64,000 nucleotides of DNA from an uncultured Bacteroides sp. (GTDB lineage Bacteria; Bacteroidota; Bacteroidia; Bacteroidales; Bacteroidaceae). A model generated the notes under the pieces. It was not told the DNA's origin. It saw only the letters and a list, made by a program, of their open reading frames with translations, and searched no databases. The stretch is from contig NZ_CAUFUE010000016.1 in assembly GCF_959029255.1 (NCBI RefSeq), positions 1 to 64,000 on the forward strand, given 5' to 3'. Positions 52,654-61,385 of the stretch are shown here, in pieces. Each line of letters starts with the position of its first letter. The stretch's first letter is position 1. A program made the translations under genes and the position numbers.

Positions 52654-54966
52654 TCATTTATTCCCCGATAAAATTCCGGTATCAATATCTTTATTATTGA
52701 TTCTCCTGCCTTGGTTGTTGCGTTTCTTTCCGAAGTCGAGGTTGAAAGATACGTTCACCATAAACAGCGGACTTAAATTTGTGGAATACGCCAATTGACG
52801 GTAGGGAGCCATCTTTGACAAGTTCTCTATTTCTTGCTCATACTTCTTTGTAAACGGGTTCAGCACTCCGGCAGCTATACTCCACTTTTCCGTATTGTAT
52901 CCTGCCATGATGGTGTGCAGTTTTTCTTCCTTCGTCAGCGTTTCTCCCCACAAGATATGGTTGCTGGTGTTCATTTCCGCCATCAGTGCCCAGTTCTTGT
53001 ACATCGCCATCAGGCTGCCCCGCAGTCCCAGATTGGTATGTGTATGCGTGTATGTGTTGCCGTAACTGATATAGCGGTTCAGGAACGGGGTGATTTTGAT
53101 GGAAATATACTCTTTGTAAGGCCGGATTTGTATAGCTGTCTCCAGATTGATGCGGTGGAAACCTTTATGATTTTCGGTAGTACGGATAAAATGCCCCTCT
53201 TCATAGTAAGTATTTTCCATAATAGGCTTATTGTCATAACTGTATCTTCCGAAGAAATCGACAGACAGGTACTTGCTTTGCCAACTGGCAGACAACGTGT
53301 TAGCATAGAATGTGACGGACTTTAAGTCGGGATTTCCTTTGCGTATCTGATACTTGTCCATTGCCTGCGAGATGTCATTCAAGTCGGACAGGGAAGGAGC
53401 ATATCCCGATACATATCCGTTATATCTGAAAAACCATTTCCCATTTATAGAGTAAGACAGGCTTAAGGAGGGCTTGAAAATATACTTCTCGGAAGAATAC
53501 TGTTCCTGGCTGTTGTACGTTCTCATGGCCCCAATCCCCACTGTATAGTCCAAGGCTTTTATCTTGGACTGATACTCGGCGAACAAGTATGTTTCAGCCG
53601 TATTCATCGTGATTTTACTGTTTATATTGCCCGAATATCTGTTCTGTAAGTATGCCTGTGTATGCTTGATACCTCCGGTAAACTTACCCGTATTGAATTG
53701 TTTCTCGTAAATACCTTCGCCGATGATGGAGTATTTCTCACCTTTGGTTTCCGAGTAGATGTCCGTAGTGTTATCATCATCCTGAATTGCTTTCTGCACA
53801 AAGTTACGTTCGCTCTTGCTGTCCAGATAAGAAGCTACTACGTCCGCATAAATTGTCTGTTTGTTTTTCAGATTTCTTTGGTAATAAATATCCAAAGAAG
53901 GAATAAGTACCTTAGAGGAAGTCAGGTCGGATATGGAATAGGAACTACTACCTTCATACAACGTACTGATTCTGTCCGACATGGAACTGGGAGTATCGTT
54001 GTATTGGTTTCTGAAGGCAATGTTCAGAAGTTGCCTGTCGTTGTCCTGATAGCTGTAGTTGAGGTTGACATGAACGTTATCGTACTTTATTTTAGTAGGT
54101 TCCCCAGTCTCTTTGTTCTCCCGGTATGACTCCGGAAAGCGGAAACTCTCATAGTTTTCGCGCGTCCATTTTAGGTCTCTTTGTCCCCAATATACGGTAG
54201 TGCTGATTTCTGACTTGTTGAAGTGGTATTTCGCCGCAAGGTTGTGTTCGCCATATCCCGTGTCGGATACTCCATTAGACAAATCGGCGGAAATGTTGCC
54301 TCCCGATTCCCTTCTCTTTACGATATAGTTCAATACGGCGCTTGCATTTCCATAGCGTGCGCCGGGATTGTCTATATACTCTATGCGGAGCACATCTGCC
54401 GGTCGGATGGCTGTTATTTCAGCCTGTGTCACTTCTATGCCGTTTATTCGCAGTTGTACGTTGTCTCCTCCGGGAAGTGTGATACTGTGGTCTATCGGAT
54501 TAATCAGGATACGCGACAGTTGCAGATTTCTCAATAAGCTGATTCCGTTGGAAGCGGCTTTAGTCTGTACTTCGGTGGGAAGGATAATCTGCCGGTCGGT
54601 CTTTTTGATAACAGGGCTTGCGGTGACGGTGACACCTTCCAGCAGTACATTGTCGGGAGACAGGGGTAGTTCTCCCAGGTTCAGATTGGCTTGCAGGTTC
54701 CTGATGGAGAGGTAAGAGTTCTCATACCCCACGCATGAGATACATAAGATATAATCTCCGTCTTTTACTTCTTTCAGTAAGAAACTTCCGCCATTGCTTG
54801 CGGCGGTTCCCGTGACGAATGCGGAGTCCCGGGTCATCAGGCTGACATTGGCATATTCGATACCTTGATTGTTGCTTTCATCAATGATTTTTCCCGTGAT
54901 TTTGTTTCCTGCCATCAGAGAGGCGCATAGGAACAACATTCCTAAAATGATACTTAATCTTTTCAT
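52654..54966 (-). CDS. Outer-membrane beta-barrel protein, TonB-receptor-like
   Basis: The 770-residue protein has a signal peptide (MKRLSIILGMLFLCASLMAG). A carboxypeptidase-regulatory-like domain follows (about 20-105: KITGKIIDESNNQGIEYANVS), then a plug-like region (IRINGIEVTQAEITAIRPADV-like, about 165-190) and a long C-terminal barrel ending in FMVNVSFNLDFGKK before a Lys/Arg-rich tail. This matches the OMP_b-brl_3 family rather than a SusC with SusD partner. The cargo is unknown. A -7-like element on the minus strand lies at 55011-55018 (TACCTTTG). Confidence 0.85.
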   Translation of the reverse strand: MKRLSIILGMLFLCASLMAGNKITGKIIDESNNQGIEYANVSLMTRDSAFVTGTAASNGGSFLLKEVKDGDYILCISCVGYENSYLSIRNLQANLNLGELPLSPDNVLLEGVTVTASPVIKKTDRQIILPTEVQTKAASNGISLLRNLQLSRILINPIDHSITLPGGDNVQLRINGIEVTQAEITAIRPADVLRIEYIDNPGARYGNASAVLNYIVKRRESGGNISADLSNGVSDTGYGEHNLAAKYHFNKSEISTTVYWGQRDLKWTRENYESFRFPESYRENKETGEPTKIKYDNVHVNLNYSYQDNDRQLLNIAFRNQYNDTPSSMSDRISTLYEGSSSYSISDLTSSKVLIPSLDIYYQRNLKNKQTIYADVVASYLDSKSERNFVQKAIQDDDNTTDIYSETKGEKYSIIGEGIYEKQFNTGKFTGGIKHTQAYLQNRYSGNINSKITMNTAETYLFAEYQSKIKALDYTVGIGAMRTYNSQEQYSSEKYIFKPSLSLSYSINGKWFFRYNGYVSGYAPSLSDLNDISQAMDKYQIRKGNPDLKSVTFYANTLSASWQSKYLSVDFFGRYSYDNKPIMENTYYEEGHFIRTTENHKGFHRINLETAIQIRPYKEYISIKITPFLNRYISYGNTYTHTHTNLGLRGSLMAMYKNWALMAEMNTSNHILWGETLTKEEKLHTIMAGYNTEKWSIAAGVLNPFTKKYEQEIENLSKMAPYRQLAYSTNLSPLFMVNVSFNLDFGKKRNNQGRRINNKDIDTGILSGNK

Positions 54967-55010
54967 TCTTCTTATTGTTTTTAGTGATTATTTCTGTCCT
55001 TTGAACATGA

Positions 55011-55018
55011 CAAAGGTA
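55011..55018 (-). promoter_or_regulatory. -7 promoter element of the beta-barrel gene
   Basis: CAAAGGTA on the plus strand is TACCTTTG on the minus strand, 44 bp before the start at 54966. No -33 match. Confidence 0.45.
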
Positions 55019-55208
55019 GGTTTATAAGAACGAAAAGTCGATTTATATGTACCACTAAATAAAGTGCAATGCATTTTGTAACTATCTAAAAGTGAGGATG
55101 TTCTGAATGCCTATTTATAGAAAAGTTTATATCTTCCCATTTCAGGTTTATATATAAAGAAAAGTGCGAAAAATGCCGTGCCGTAATTCCCGTTAATTGA
55201 TAAATCCC

Positions 55209-55216
55209 TATCTTTG
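55209..55216 (+). promoter_or_regulatory. -7 promoter element of the second TPR regulator
   Basis: TATCTTTG matches the consensus 21 bp before the start at 55238. No -33 match is seen. Confidence 0.45.
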
Positions 55217-55237
55217 CGATGATTAAAAGAGGATGAT

Positions 55238-56902
55238 ATGAAAGCATTGAAATACGGTTTGCTCAGTTGGATATGCGTGTTGGTATTGGCAGCATGTACA
55301 AAGGTTTTGCCGGCACAACGTGCACAGATAGAAAAGGCGGAACAGATGTTGCAGCAGAATGCAGAGGACGCGATTGCCATCCTTCAGTCGGTAGAAGCCC
55401 CCGAAACATTACCCGATTCTTTGCGGGCACGGTTTGCGCTGGCTATGGGGCAAGCCCACTATAATGCGCATTGGGTGATGAATGAAGACTCTTTGCTACT
55501 CTACGCCCTGAATTATTATGGAAGGCCGGATGTAAAAGATACCGTCAGATTGCTGCGCACCTATAAACTGGCGTCGCATTATTTCTACGATAGTGAGAAA
55601 TATAAAGAAGCTACTGAAATGATGACCGAAGGTAGCCGTATAGCCGCCTTGCGTAATGATACGGCTGCCCGTCTTGATTTGTTACGCTCTGTAATGAATA
55701 TAGGAGAGGGTAATGATGATTTTGAAGGTCTGATAGGTTTGCAGAAGCAATTGATAGCCGTCGAGAGTGATTCTACCCGGCAATACTCCAACTACAACAG
55801 CCTGGCGATATCTTACTACTGCGCAGGTCAAAATGACTCTGCATTGCTTGCTCTCCACAACGCCACCGAATGTCTCTATACAGCCGCTGACTCTGTGCGT
55901 GCATTGTACTATGTGATGCGCAACTATGCTGATATCTTGAGCGATTCCGGGAAAAATCAGGAAGCCATCCGTCTGCAACAACGCAGTCTGCAACAGTACA
56001 AAGAAACCGGACACCCTTTCGAGTCCCTGTCTTATTACGCCCTTTCGCGTTATTTCCTGAATATGGGTCAGATGGACTCTGCCCGCTACTATATGCAAAA
56101 GGGAGATAGTGTACGTTCGCCTTATATTGACCGGGACTTGTCATTGGCCAACTTTTCCTTGGTACAAAAAACGTTGATGGATTATATCGATAGCCGCTCT
56201 TTTACTATCCGGGATGTGGCGTTCTTCTCAAACCGCCTGTATAACGAATTTATCCGTGACCAGCGGGTGATTACTCAAAAAGGGAAAGTGCAATGGCTGC
56301 TCCAACAACAGAATATGAACCTGCAACTGGAGAAACAGAAGGAACGGACACTTTTTGTCGGGCTGATTTCATTCTGCGTATTGCTGCTGTTTGCCGTCAT
56401 TTGGTATTTGCAAAGAAGGCAGCATCTGTTTTTGGAGAAAGAGGAAGAACTGGAAGCGTTGCGCCGCCTCATGCACGAGACTGAAGGGGACAATGACGGT
56501 GGCAAGAATGATAAGTTTGTCAAGAAGATGCTACTTCAACAATTGGGCCTGATACGCATGGTGGCTACCAATCCCAGTTCCGACCATCAGGAATTGCTGG
56601 TACAGATGGGAAAGATAGCCAACAAAGATGTTGCGGCAGACGACCTGCTCGTCTGGAATGATTTATACAAGACTATCGACCTGGTATATGATGGCTTCTA
56701 TACCCGTACCAGTCGCAAGTATGGCGTCCTCTTGAATGAAAAGGAACTGCAACTGTGTTGTCTGCTGAAGTCGGACTTTTCAACAAAAGAGATTAGCGTC
56801 GTTACCCAGCAAAGCGTACGTACGGTTTATCAGCGCAAGACGGTAATCCGGCAAAAGTTGGGTATGGAAGAAAAGGAAGATATTGCCGGATTCCTGTCGT
56901 AA
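55238..56902 (+). CDS. TPR regulator with C-terminal LuxR-type HTH
   Basis: The 554-residue lipoprotein (signal ending LVLAACTKV) has TPR-like helices (about 25-330) and one membrane helix (TLFVGLISFCVLLLFAVIWYL, about 368-388). A coiled segment leads to a C-terminal LuxR-type HTH: LNEKELQLCCLLKSDFSTKE then ISVVTQQSVRTVYQRKTVIR. The arrangement suggests periplasmic sensing linked to a cytoplasmic DNA-binding end. It is divergent from the beta-barrel gene (271-bp gap) and could control it. Confidence 0.85.
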   Translation: MKALKYGLLSWICVLVLAACTKVLPAQRAQIEKAEQMLQQNAEDAIAILQSVEAPETLPDSLRARFALAMGQAHYNAHWVMNEDSLLLYALNYYGRPDVKDTVRLLRTYKLASHYFYDSEKYKEATEMMTEGSRIAALRNDTAARLDLLRSVMNIGEGNDDFEGLIGLQKQLIAVESDSTRQYSNYNSLAISYYCAGQNDSALLALHNATECLYTAADSVRALYYVMRNYADILSDSGKNQEAIRLQQRSLQQYKETGHPFESLSYYALSRYFLNMGQMDSARYYMQKGDSVRSPYIDRDLSLANFSLVQKTLMDYIDSRSFTIRDVAFFSNRLYNEFIRDQRVITQKGKVQWLLQQQNMNLQLEKQKERTLFVGLISFCVLLLFAVIWYLQRRQHLFLEKEEELEALRRLMHETEGDNDGGKNDKFVKKMLLQQLGLIRMVATNPSSDHQELLVQMGKIANKDVAADDLLVWNDLYKTIDLVYDGFYTRTSRKYGVLLNEKELQLCCLLKSDFSTKEISVVTQQSVRTVYQRKTVIRQKLGMEEKEDIAGFLS

Positions 56903-56909
56903 ACCTGCC

Positions 56910-58469
56910 TCATGCAATCCCCCGGATGCGGTCGTCGAATGCCGAGAGCGCCGCTTTCGCACCTTCACCCATCGCGATGACAATCTGCTTGTAGGGGACG
57001 TTTGACACGTCTCCTGCGGCATATACTCCCGGAAGCGTAGTGCGGCAAAAAGCATCTATCTTGATTTCACCTATCGGTGTCATATCCAGCATACCTTTGA
57101 AAGGGGCGCTGTTGGCGGCTAAGCCAATCTGTACAAAGATGCCATCCAGAGGATAGTCCCGTTCCTCGTTCGTGAGACGGTCTTTGACGCGGATAGCGGT
57201 AACTTTTTCCCCGTTGCCCACCACCTGCGTGGTTTGTGAGGAAGTGAAGATTTCCACATTCGGCAAGCTCTGCGCTTTCTCCTGCAATACTCGGTCGGCT
57301 TTCAACGAGTCGGCAAACTCAAAGACGGTGACTTTCTTGCAGATGCCTGCCAGGTCGATGGCAGCTTCGATGCCGGAGTTACCTCCGCCGATAACGGCTA
57401 CATCCTTGTCTTGATAGAACGGACCGTCGCAATGAGGGCAGAAGGCCACGCCGCGTCCGATGTATTCCGCTTCTCCTTCCACATTCAATTTACGCCAGCT
57501 TGCACCGGTGGCGATGATTACCGTGGGGGCGGCAAACACCTCTCCACCGGTGACAAATACTGACTTTTCCTTTCCTTGAAGTTCGGCTTTCTCTATCCTC
57601 CGGTTCTTGAAAACCTCTATCGGATAATGCCCGATGTGGCTTTTTAGAGCATTGGCAAGTTCTGCACCCGTAGTTTGGGGAATGGAAATAAGGTTTTCAA
57701 TGCCTACGGTCTCTTTTACCTGTCCGCCGATATGTTCGGCTATGATTGCTACGCGCAGTCCCTTACGGGCCGAATAAATGGCTGCTGAAGCACCTGCCGG
57801 TCCGCCGCCGAGGACGAGCGTATCGAATTCCCTCCGGATAGGGGCTGCATCTTCCCGGGGAACGCTTCCGAAGGTTTCCTCCAGCTTTTGTAGCAGTTCT
57901 CCCAAGGAACCCCGTCCCACGTGAAATTGTTTTCCGTTGGCATAAACGGTCGGTACGGCTTGTATTTTCAGTGCATCGACCTCGTCCTGGAAGATGGCTC
58001 CGTCTATCATCTCATGGGTGAGTTGAGGATTGAGCAATGCCATGATGTTAAGTGCTTGCACAATGTCCGGACAGTTGGTACAGGTCAACGATACGTATGT
58101 CTGTAAACGGATGGGACCTTGCAATGCTTTTATGCGGCGGCTGATGGCAGCATCCGGCAGATTTTTGCCCTTTCCATCGGCATTTAGTACTGCGAGGAGC
58201 AGGGAGGTGAACTCATGTCCATTGGGGATTGCACGGAATTTTATGCCGATTTCCTTTCCTTCTTTCAGTAGCGTGAACTCCAATTTGGGCTCATCGGTTG
58301 TGGTCAGCCGGCAGGATAATTTGTCGGAACAACTAGCCACATCATTCAGAAACTCGATGAGTTCCTCGGCCTGTTCGTGCTTGGGATGGTAGGTGATGTG
58401 GAAGATATAGCGGGCTTCCAATTGCTGGAATACGCTCCGCACTTGGTCTAAAATACTTGTTTCTAACAT
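56910..58469 (-). CDS. ahpF: Alkyl hydroperoxide reductase subunit F
   Basis: The 519-residue AhpF passes electrons from NADH through FAD and two disulfides to AhpC. The N-terminal thioredoxin-like half has CTNCPDIVQ (C130, C133); the FAD motif is VLGGGPAGASAAIYSARKG; the thioredoxin-reductase-like CxxC is CPHCDG (C344, C347); the NAD motif is VIGGGNSGIEAAIDLAG. Full length. It lies downstream of ahpC on the minus strand, with a strong hairpin between them. Confidence 0.97.
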   Translation of the reverse strand: MLETSILDQVRSVFQQLEARYIFHITYHPKHEQAEELIEFLNDVASCSDKLSCRLTTTDEPKLEFTLLKEGKEIGIKFRAIPNGHEFTSLLLAVLNADGKGKNLPDAAISRRIKALQGPIRLQTYVSLTCTNCPDIVQALNIMALLNPQLTHEMIDGAIFQDEVDALKIQAVPTVYANGKQFHVGRGSLGELLQKLEETFGSVPREDAAPIRREFDTLVLGGGPAGASAAIYSARKGLRVAIIAEHIGGQVKETVGIENLISIPQTTGAELANALKSHIGHYPIEVFKNRRIEKAELQGKEKSVFVTGGEVFAAPTVIIATGASWRKLNVEGEAEYIGRGVAFCPHCDGPFYQDKDVAVIGGGNSGIEAAIDLAGICKKVTVFEFADSLKADRVLQEKAQSLPNVEIFTSSQTTQVVGNGEKVTAIRVKDRLTNEERDYPLDGIFVQIGLAANSAPFKGMLDMTPIGEIKIDAFCRTTLPGVYAAGDVSNVPYKQIVIAMGEGAKAALSAFDDRIRGIA

Positions 58470-58504
58470 GATAATAAGTCTTTTTCTTTTGAAAATTATA
58501 CAAA

Positions 58505-58563
58505 AAAGACTATCTCAGTTCGGTTTTCATCCTTAAGAGAGGAGGCGAATTGGGATAGTCTTT
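58505..58563 (-). terminator. Terminator/attenuator between ahpC and ahpF
   Basis: Arms 58505-58522 and 58546-58563 pair over 18 bp with two wobble-type mismatches. On the minus strand they are followed by a TTTTTT run. It lies 25 bp after the ahpC stop, so it should let more ahpC than ahpF be made. Confidence 0.8.
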
Positions 58564-58587
58564 CAGATGTTTACCGTACTTGTACGG

Positions 58588-59154
58588 TTAAATCTTACCT
58601 ACAAGGTCGATGCTTGGTTTCAAGGTAGCTTCCCCTTTTTTCCATTTGGCGGGACAAACTTCACCGTCGTGGGTGGCAACGAACTGTGCGGCTTCCACCT
58701 TACGCAATAACTCGTCTGCATTACGTCCGATGTTGTTGTCCTGGATTTCGGCAATCTTGATTTTGCCTTCGGGATTTACGAGGAATGTACCGCGATATGC
58801 CATGCCTTCATCTTCAATCATCACACCGAATGCGCGGCTCAATAAACCTGTCGGGTCTGCCAACATCGGGTATTTGATTTTGCGGATACTTTCGGAAGCA
58901 TCGTGCCATGCCTTGTGTACAAAGTGAGAGTCGGTGCTTACAGAGTAAACTTCTACGCCCATAGCCTGGAATTGGTCATATTTCTCGGCGATGTCCACCA
59001 GTTCTGTAGGACACACAAAGGTAAAGTCTGCCGGATAGAAGAAGAAAATGGCCCATTTGCCTTTTACATCTTCGTTAGTCACTGTTTTGAAACTTCCGTT
59101 CTGGAATGCCTGAACTTTGAATTCAGGAAGTTGGGAATTGATAATCGGTTCCAT
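58588..59154 (-). CDS. ahpC: Peroxiredoxin AhpC
   Basis: The 188-residue typical 2-Cys peroxiredoxin has the peroxidatic Cys48 in DFTFVCPTE and the resolving Cys167 in GEVCPAKWKKGE. It reduces hydrogen and alkyl peroxides and is recycled by AhpF. A good promoter and an OxyR-like site lie upstream (59197-59272). Confidence 0.98.
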   Translation of the reverse strand: MEPIINSQLPEFKVQAFQNGSFKTVTNEDVKGKWAIFFFYPADFTFVCPTELVDIAEKYDQFQAMGVEVYSVSTDSHFVHKAWHDASESIRKIKYPMLADPTGLLSRAFGVMIEDEGMAYRGTFLVNPEGKIKIAEIQDNNIGRNADELLRKVEAAQFVATHDGEVCPAKWKKGEATLKPSIDLVGKI

Positions 59155-59196
59155 AATTATACTTTTTAAAAGGTTTAGTTTTTTGTTTTCCGGCTA

Positions 59197-59229
59197 CAAA
59201 AATATAGCATTTTTCTCCGGTAGAACAAA
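59197..59229 (-). promoter_or_regulatory. Promoter of ahpC
   Basis: On the minus strand TTTG (59226-59229) and TATTTTTG (59197-59204) are spaced by 21 bp, a full -33/-7 pair, 43 bp before the ahpC start. Confidence 0.7.
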
Positions 59230-59257
59230 AATTCCAATTGAAAAGTTTTATGGGATT

Positions 59258-59272
59258 ATAGATAAAATCTAT
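59258..59272. promoter_or_regulatory. OxyR-like operator upstream of ahpC
   Basis: ATAGATAAAATCTAT fits the E. coli OxyR half-site ATAGntnnnanCTAT at every fixed position and is part of a 9-bp-arm palindrome (59255-59275). It lies 28 bp upstream of the ahpC -33 element. No second half-site at the classic 7-bp spacing is visible. Confidence 0.5.
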
Positions 59273-59635
59273 AATAGAGCCCATTTCCACACAGGCATTA
59301 CTTTTATTAGTCGTTTGGATTCGGTTATTTCCCGTTCTTCGTCATTAGTAAGGATGAATAGAGAAGTACATCCTGTTGCTTGTGAAGCTTCTAACAGTCC
59401 CTCTATTTCTCTCTTTCGTGTTTCTTCGTTGGTCATGTCCCAGGTAACTTGTATGAGGCTTGTGATTTGTTCATTCTGTTGGATTACAAAGTCACACTCT
59501 TTGTTACCCTGATAATAGAAATAGTAATGATTTGCTTGCTGTTCAGCGGCAATCCAAATCACGTTTGATAACATCAAACGGAATTTCATTTTGTTTGGTG
59601 GCAATTAATGCCTGAATGATGCTTTTCCTTTTCAT
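59269..59635 (-). pseudogene. Relic of an AAA_14/DUF4143-type ATPase
   Basis: The first about 24 codons from 59635 (MKRKSIIQALIATKQNEIPF, then DVIKRDLD) look like the N-terminus of a Bacteroides AAA_14 ATPase. They end in a stop, and the reading continues in another frame with a typical DUF4143 C-terminus: NKECDFVIQQNEQITSLIQV, REIEGLLEASQATG and RLIKVMPVWKW. The ATPase core of about 250 residues is missing. This is an internal deletion with a frameshift, so no working protein is expected. Confidence 0.75.
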
Positions 59636-59708
59636 AAGGACAAATATATATAAAACTTTCCTTTTTGTAAGGAAAAGGTTGCGGTTTTTAATAGATTTAT
59701 AATCTATA

Positions 59709-60635
59709 TTATACCATAACTTGGGTTGCCTTTAAAGACAGCATTTCTTTGGGTACTGAATTTTGTATTTCTTTCGTCACCGCCTCCAACAATGTATAGC
59801 GGATAAAGTTCTTATTCGTCAACAATACAATCTGCCGTGTAGGGCTGGGGATGGCGAAGGGACGTACTAATTTCTGCTGTATTTCGTTGAGTTGAAATAC
59901 CGCCAGTTCGGGGATGAAAGTCACACCTTTACCGCTTTCCACCATGCGCATGAAGGTTTCCATGCTGCCCAGATGATAGGCAAGCTGACTGGCACGGGCT
60001 GCTTTCAATTGGCAGAAACGCACCAACTGGTCGCGGAAGCAGTGTCCCTCGTCCAGCAGCCAGAGTTGTTCACCGGTAAGGTCGGAGGTACGGATGACTT
60101 CATTATTGAAAAGAGGGTCTTCTTGGGCAACGTAGGCAAAGAATTGTTCGTAGAATAACGACGTTTCCTGAAACTCTTCCATGCCCGCAAGACTTGCTAC
60201 GATACCTGCATCTATATCACCCGTTTGCAACGCCTTCTTGATATCGTTAGTCTTCATTTCAACGACTCTTATGTCCAGTCCCGGATATTTCTTCATCAGT
60301 TGCGGAAAGAAGCGTGGCAATAAATAAGGGGCAATCGTGGGAAGTATGCCCAATTTGAATGTTCCGGTGAGCGAATGCTTCTCTTCTTCTATAATGTTTT
60401 TTATACGGTTGGTCTGAACCAATACATTTTGGGCTTGTTCTATGATGTGCATACCAATTGGAGTAGGGCATACAGGTTGCTGGCTGCGGTCGAAAATCTT
60501 AGTGTCCAATTCTTCTTCCAATTTCTGTATCATGGCACTCAAGGTGGGTTGCGTTACCCGGCAATATTCTGCCGCTTTGGCGAAATGGCGGAACTGGTTC
60601 ACTGCGAGAATATACTCCAATTGTTGTAAAGTCAT
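59709..60635 (-). CDS. oxyR: Hydrogen peroxide sensor/regulator OxyR
   Basis: The 308-residue LysR-type regulator has an N-terminal HTH (MTLQQLEYILAVNQFRHFAK then CRVTQPTLSAMIQKLEEEL). Its redox cysteines fall at residues 199 and 208 (DEGHCFRDQLVRFCQ), the same numbers as in E. coli OxyR. Oxidation to the C199-C208 disulfide activates it. It neighbours dps (divergent) and ahpCF, its expected targets. OxyR-like sites in the shared oxyR-dps region overlap its own -7 element, suggesting autoregulation. Confidence 0.95.
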   Translation of the reverse strand: MTLQQLEYILAVNQFRHFAKAAEYCRVTQPTLSAMIQKLEEELDTKIFDRSQQPVCPTPIGMHIIEQAQNVLVQTNRIKNIIEEEKHSLTGTFKLGILPTIAPYLLPRFFPQLMKKYPGLDIRVVEMKTNDIKKALQTGDIDAGIVASLAGMEEFQETSLFYEQFFAYVAQEDPLFNNEVIRTSDLTGEQLWLLDEGHCFRDQLVRFCQLKAARASQLAYHLGSMETFMRMVESGKGVTFIPELAVFQLNEIQQKLVRPFAIPSPTRQIVLLTNKNFIRYTLLEAVTKEIQNSVPKEMLSLKATQVMV

Positions 60636-60662
60636 AATAAACAGGGCTTTTGAGGGTTATAA

Positions 60663-60698
60663 ATAGAATCCGTCTATGCAAAGATAGAAATTATCTGT
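60663..60698. promoter_or_regulatory. Tandem OxyR-like sites between oxyR and dps
   Basis: ATAGAATCCGTCTAT (60663-60677) and ATAGAAATTATCTGT (60684-60698) resemble ATAGntnnnanCTAT half-sites spaced by 6 bp. The first keeps both outer arms; the second has one arm mismatch. They lie over the oxyR -7 element (CAAAGATA, 60679-60686) and abut the dps -33 element. Confidence 0.5.
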
Positions 60699-60729
60699 TT
60701 GACAAGCATTGGTTTGCCGCTTATCTTTG
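60698..60729 (+). promoter_or_regulatory. Promoter of dps
   Basis: TTTG (60698-60701) and TATCTTTG (60722-60729) with a 20-bp spacer match the consensus exactly. The leader to the ATG at 60778 is about 40 nt. Confidence 0.75.
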
Positions 60730-60777
60730 CATCAGAAACAAAAGAAACATAGTATAAACATTTAAAATAATAGAATT

Positions 60778-61266
60778 ATGAAAACTTTAGATTACTTGAA
60801 TTTGAATGAAGCAAAAGTTGCTAACGTAGTTTCAGCATTGAACCAATTATTGGCTGACTTCCAAGTACATTACACTAATCTGCGCGGCATGCATTGGGAC
60901 ATCAAAGGACATGGTTTCTTTGTATTGCATGAGAAGTTCGAAAGCATGTACGACGATACTGCCGAAAAGGTGGATGAAATTGCAGAACGCCTTCTGATGT
61001 TGGGCAGTACGCCTGAGAATAAGTTCAGCGAATACCTGAAGATTGCGAAAGTAAAGGAAGTTTCCGGTATCTCTTGTGGCAGTGATGCTGTAGACCACAT
61101 TCTGGATACTTACAAACATCTTATCAGCGAAGAAAGAAAAGTAATAGAACTGGCTGAGGCTGCCAATGATGTTGTAACAGCCGATTTATTGACCGGTTAC
61201 CTGAAAGAACAGGAAAAGATGGTTTGGATGCTCGTTGCTTTCAGCACCAAGAGCTGTGTGAAATAG
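60778..61266 (+). CDS. dps: DNA-protecting ferritin-like protein Dps
   Basis: The 162-residue Dps-family miniferritin has the intersubunit ferroxidase residues in MHWDIKGHGFFVLHEKFESM then YDDTAEKVDEIAERLLMLG. It oxidises Fe2+ with peroxide, limiting Fenton damage, and forms a 12-subunit shell. It has a short N-terminus without a Lys-rich DNA-binding tail. It is divergent from oxyR with a strong promoter next to OxyR-like sites. Confidence 0.96.
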   Translation: MKTLDYLNLNEAKVANVVSALNQLLADFQVHYTNLRGMHWDIKGHGFFVLHEKFESMYDDTAEKVDEIAERLLMLGSTPENKFSEYLKIAKVKEVSGISCGSDAVDHILDTYKHLISEERKVIELAEAANDVVTADLLTGYLKEQEKMVWMLVAFSTKSCVK

Positions 61267-61287
61267 AAGATAAAAAGTGGTAAAATG

Positions 61288-61336
61288 ATAAGGTGATAGA
61301 GTGGTAACGGAATGTTACTTTACACTATCACCTTAT
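61288..61336. terminator. Hairpin between dps and the DEAD-box gene
   Basis: Arms 61288-61303 and 61323-61336 pair over 14 bp with a 2-nt bulge. Extra GATAAGG/CCTTATC words continue to 61370. It lies between convergent genes and probably ends transcription from both sides. Confidence 0.65.
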
Positions 61337-61385
61337 TATTTTATTACCTTATCATTTATACGACCTTATCGCTTTTATCGCCCTA

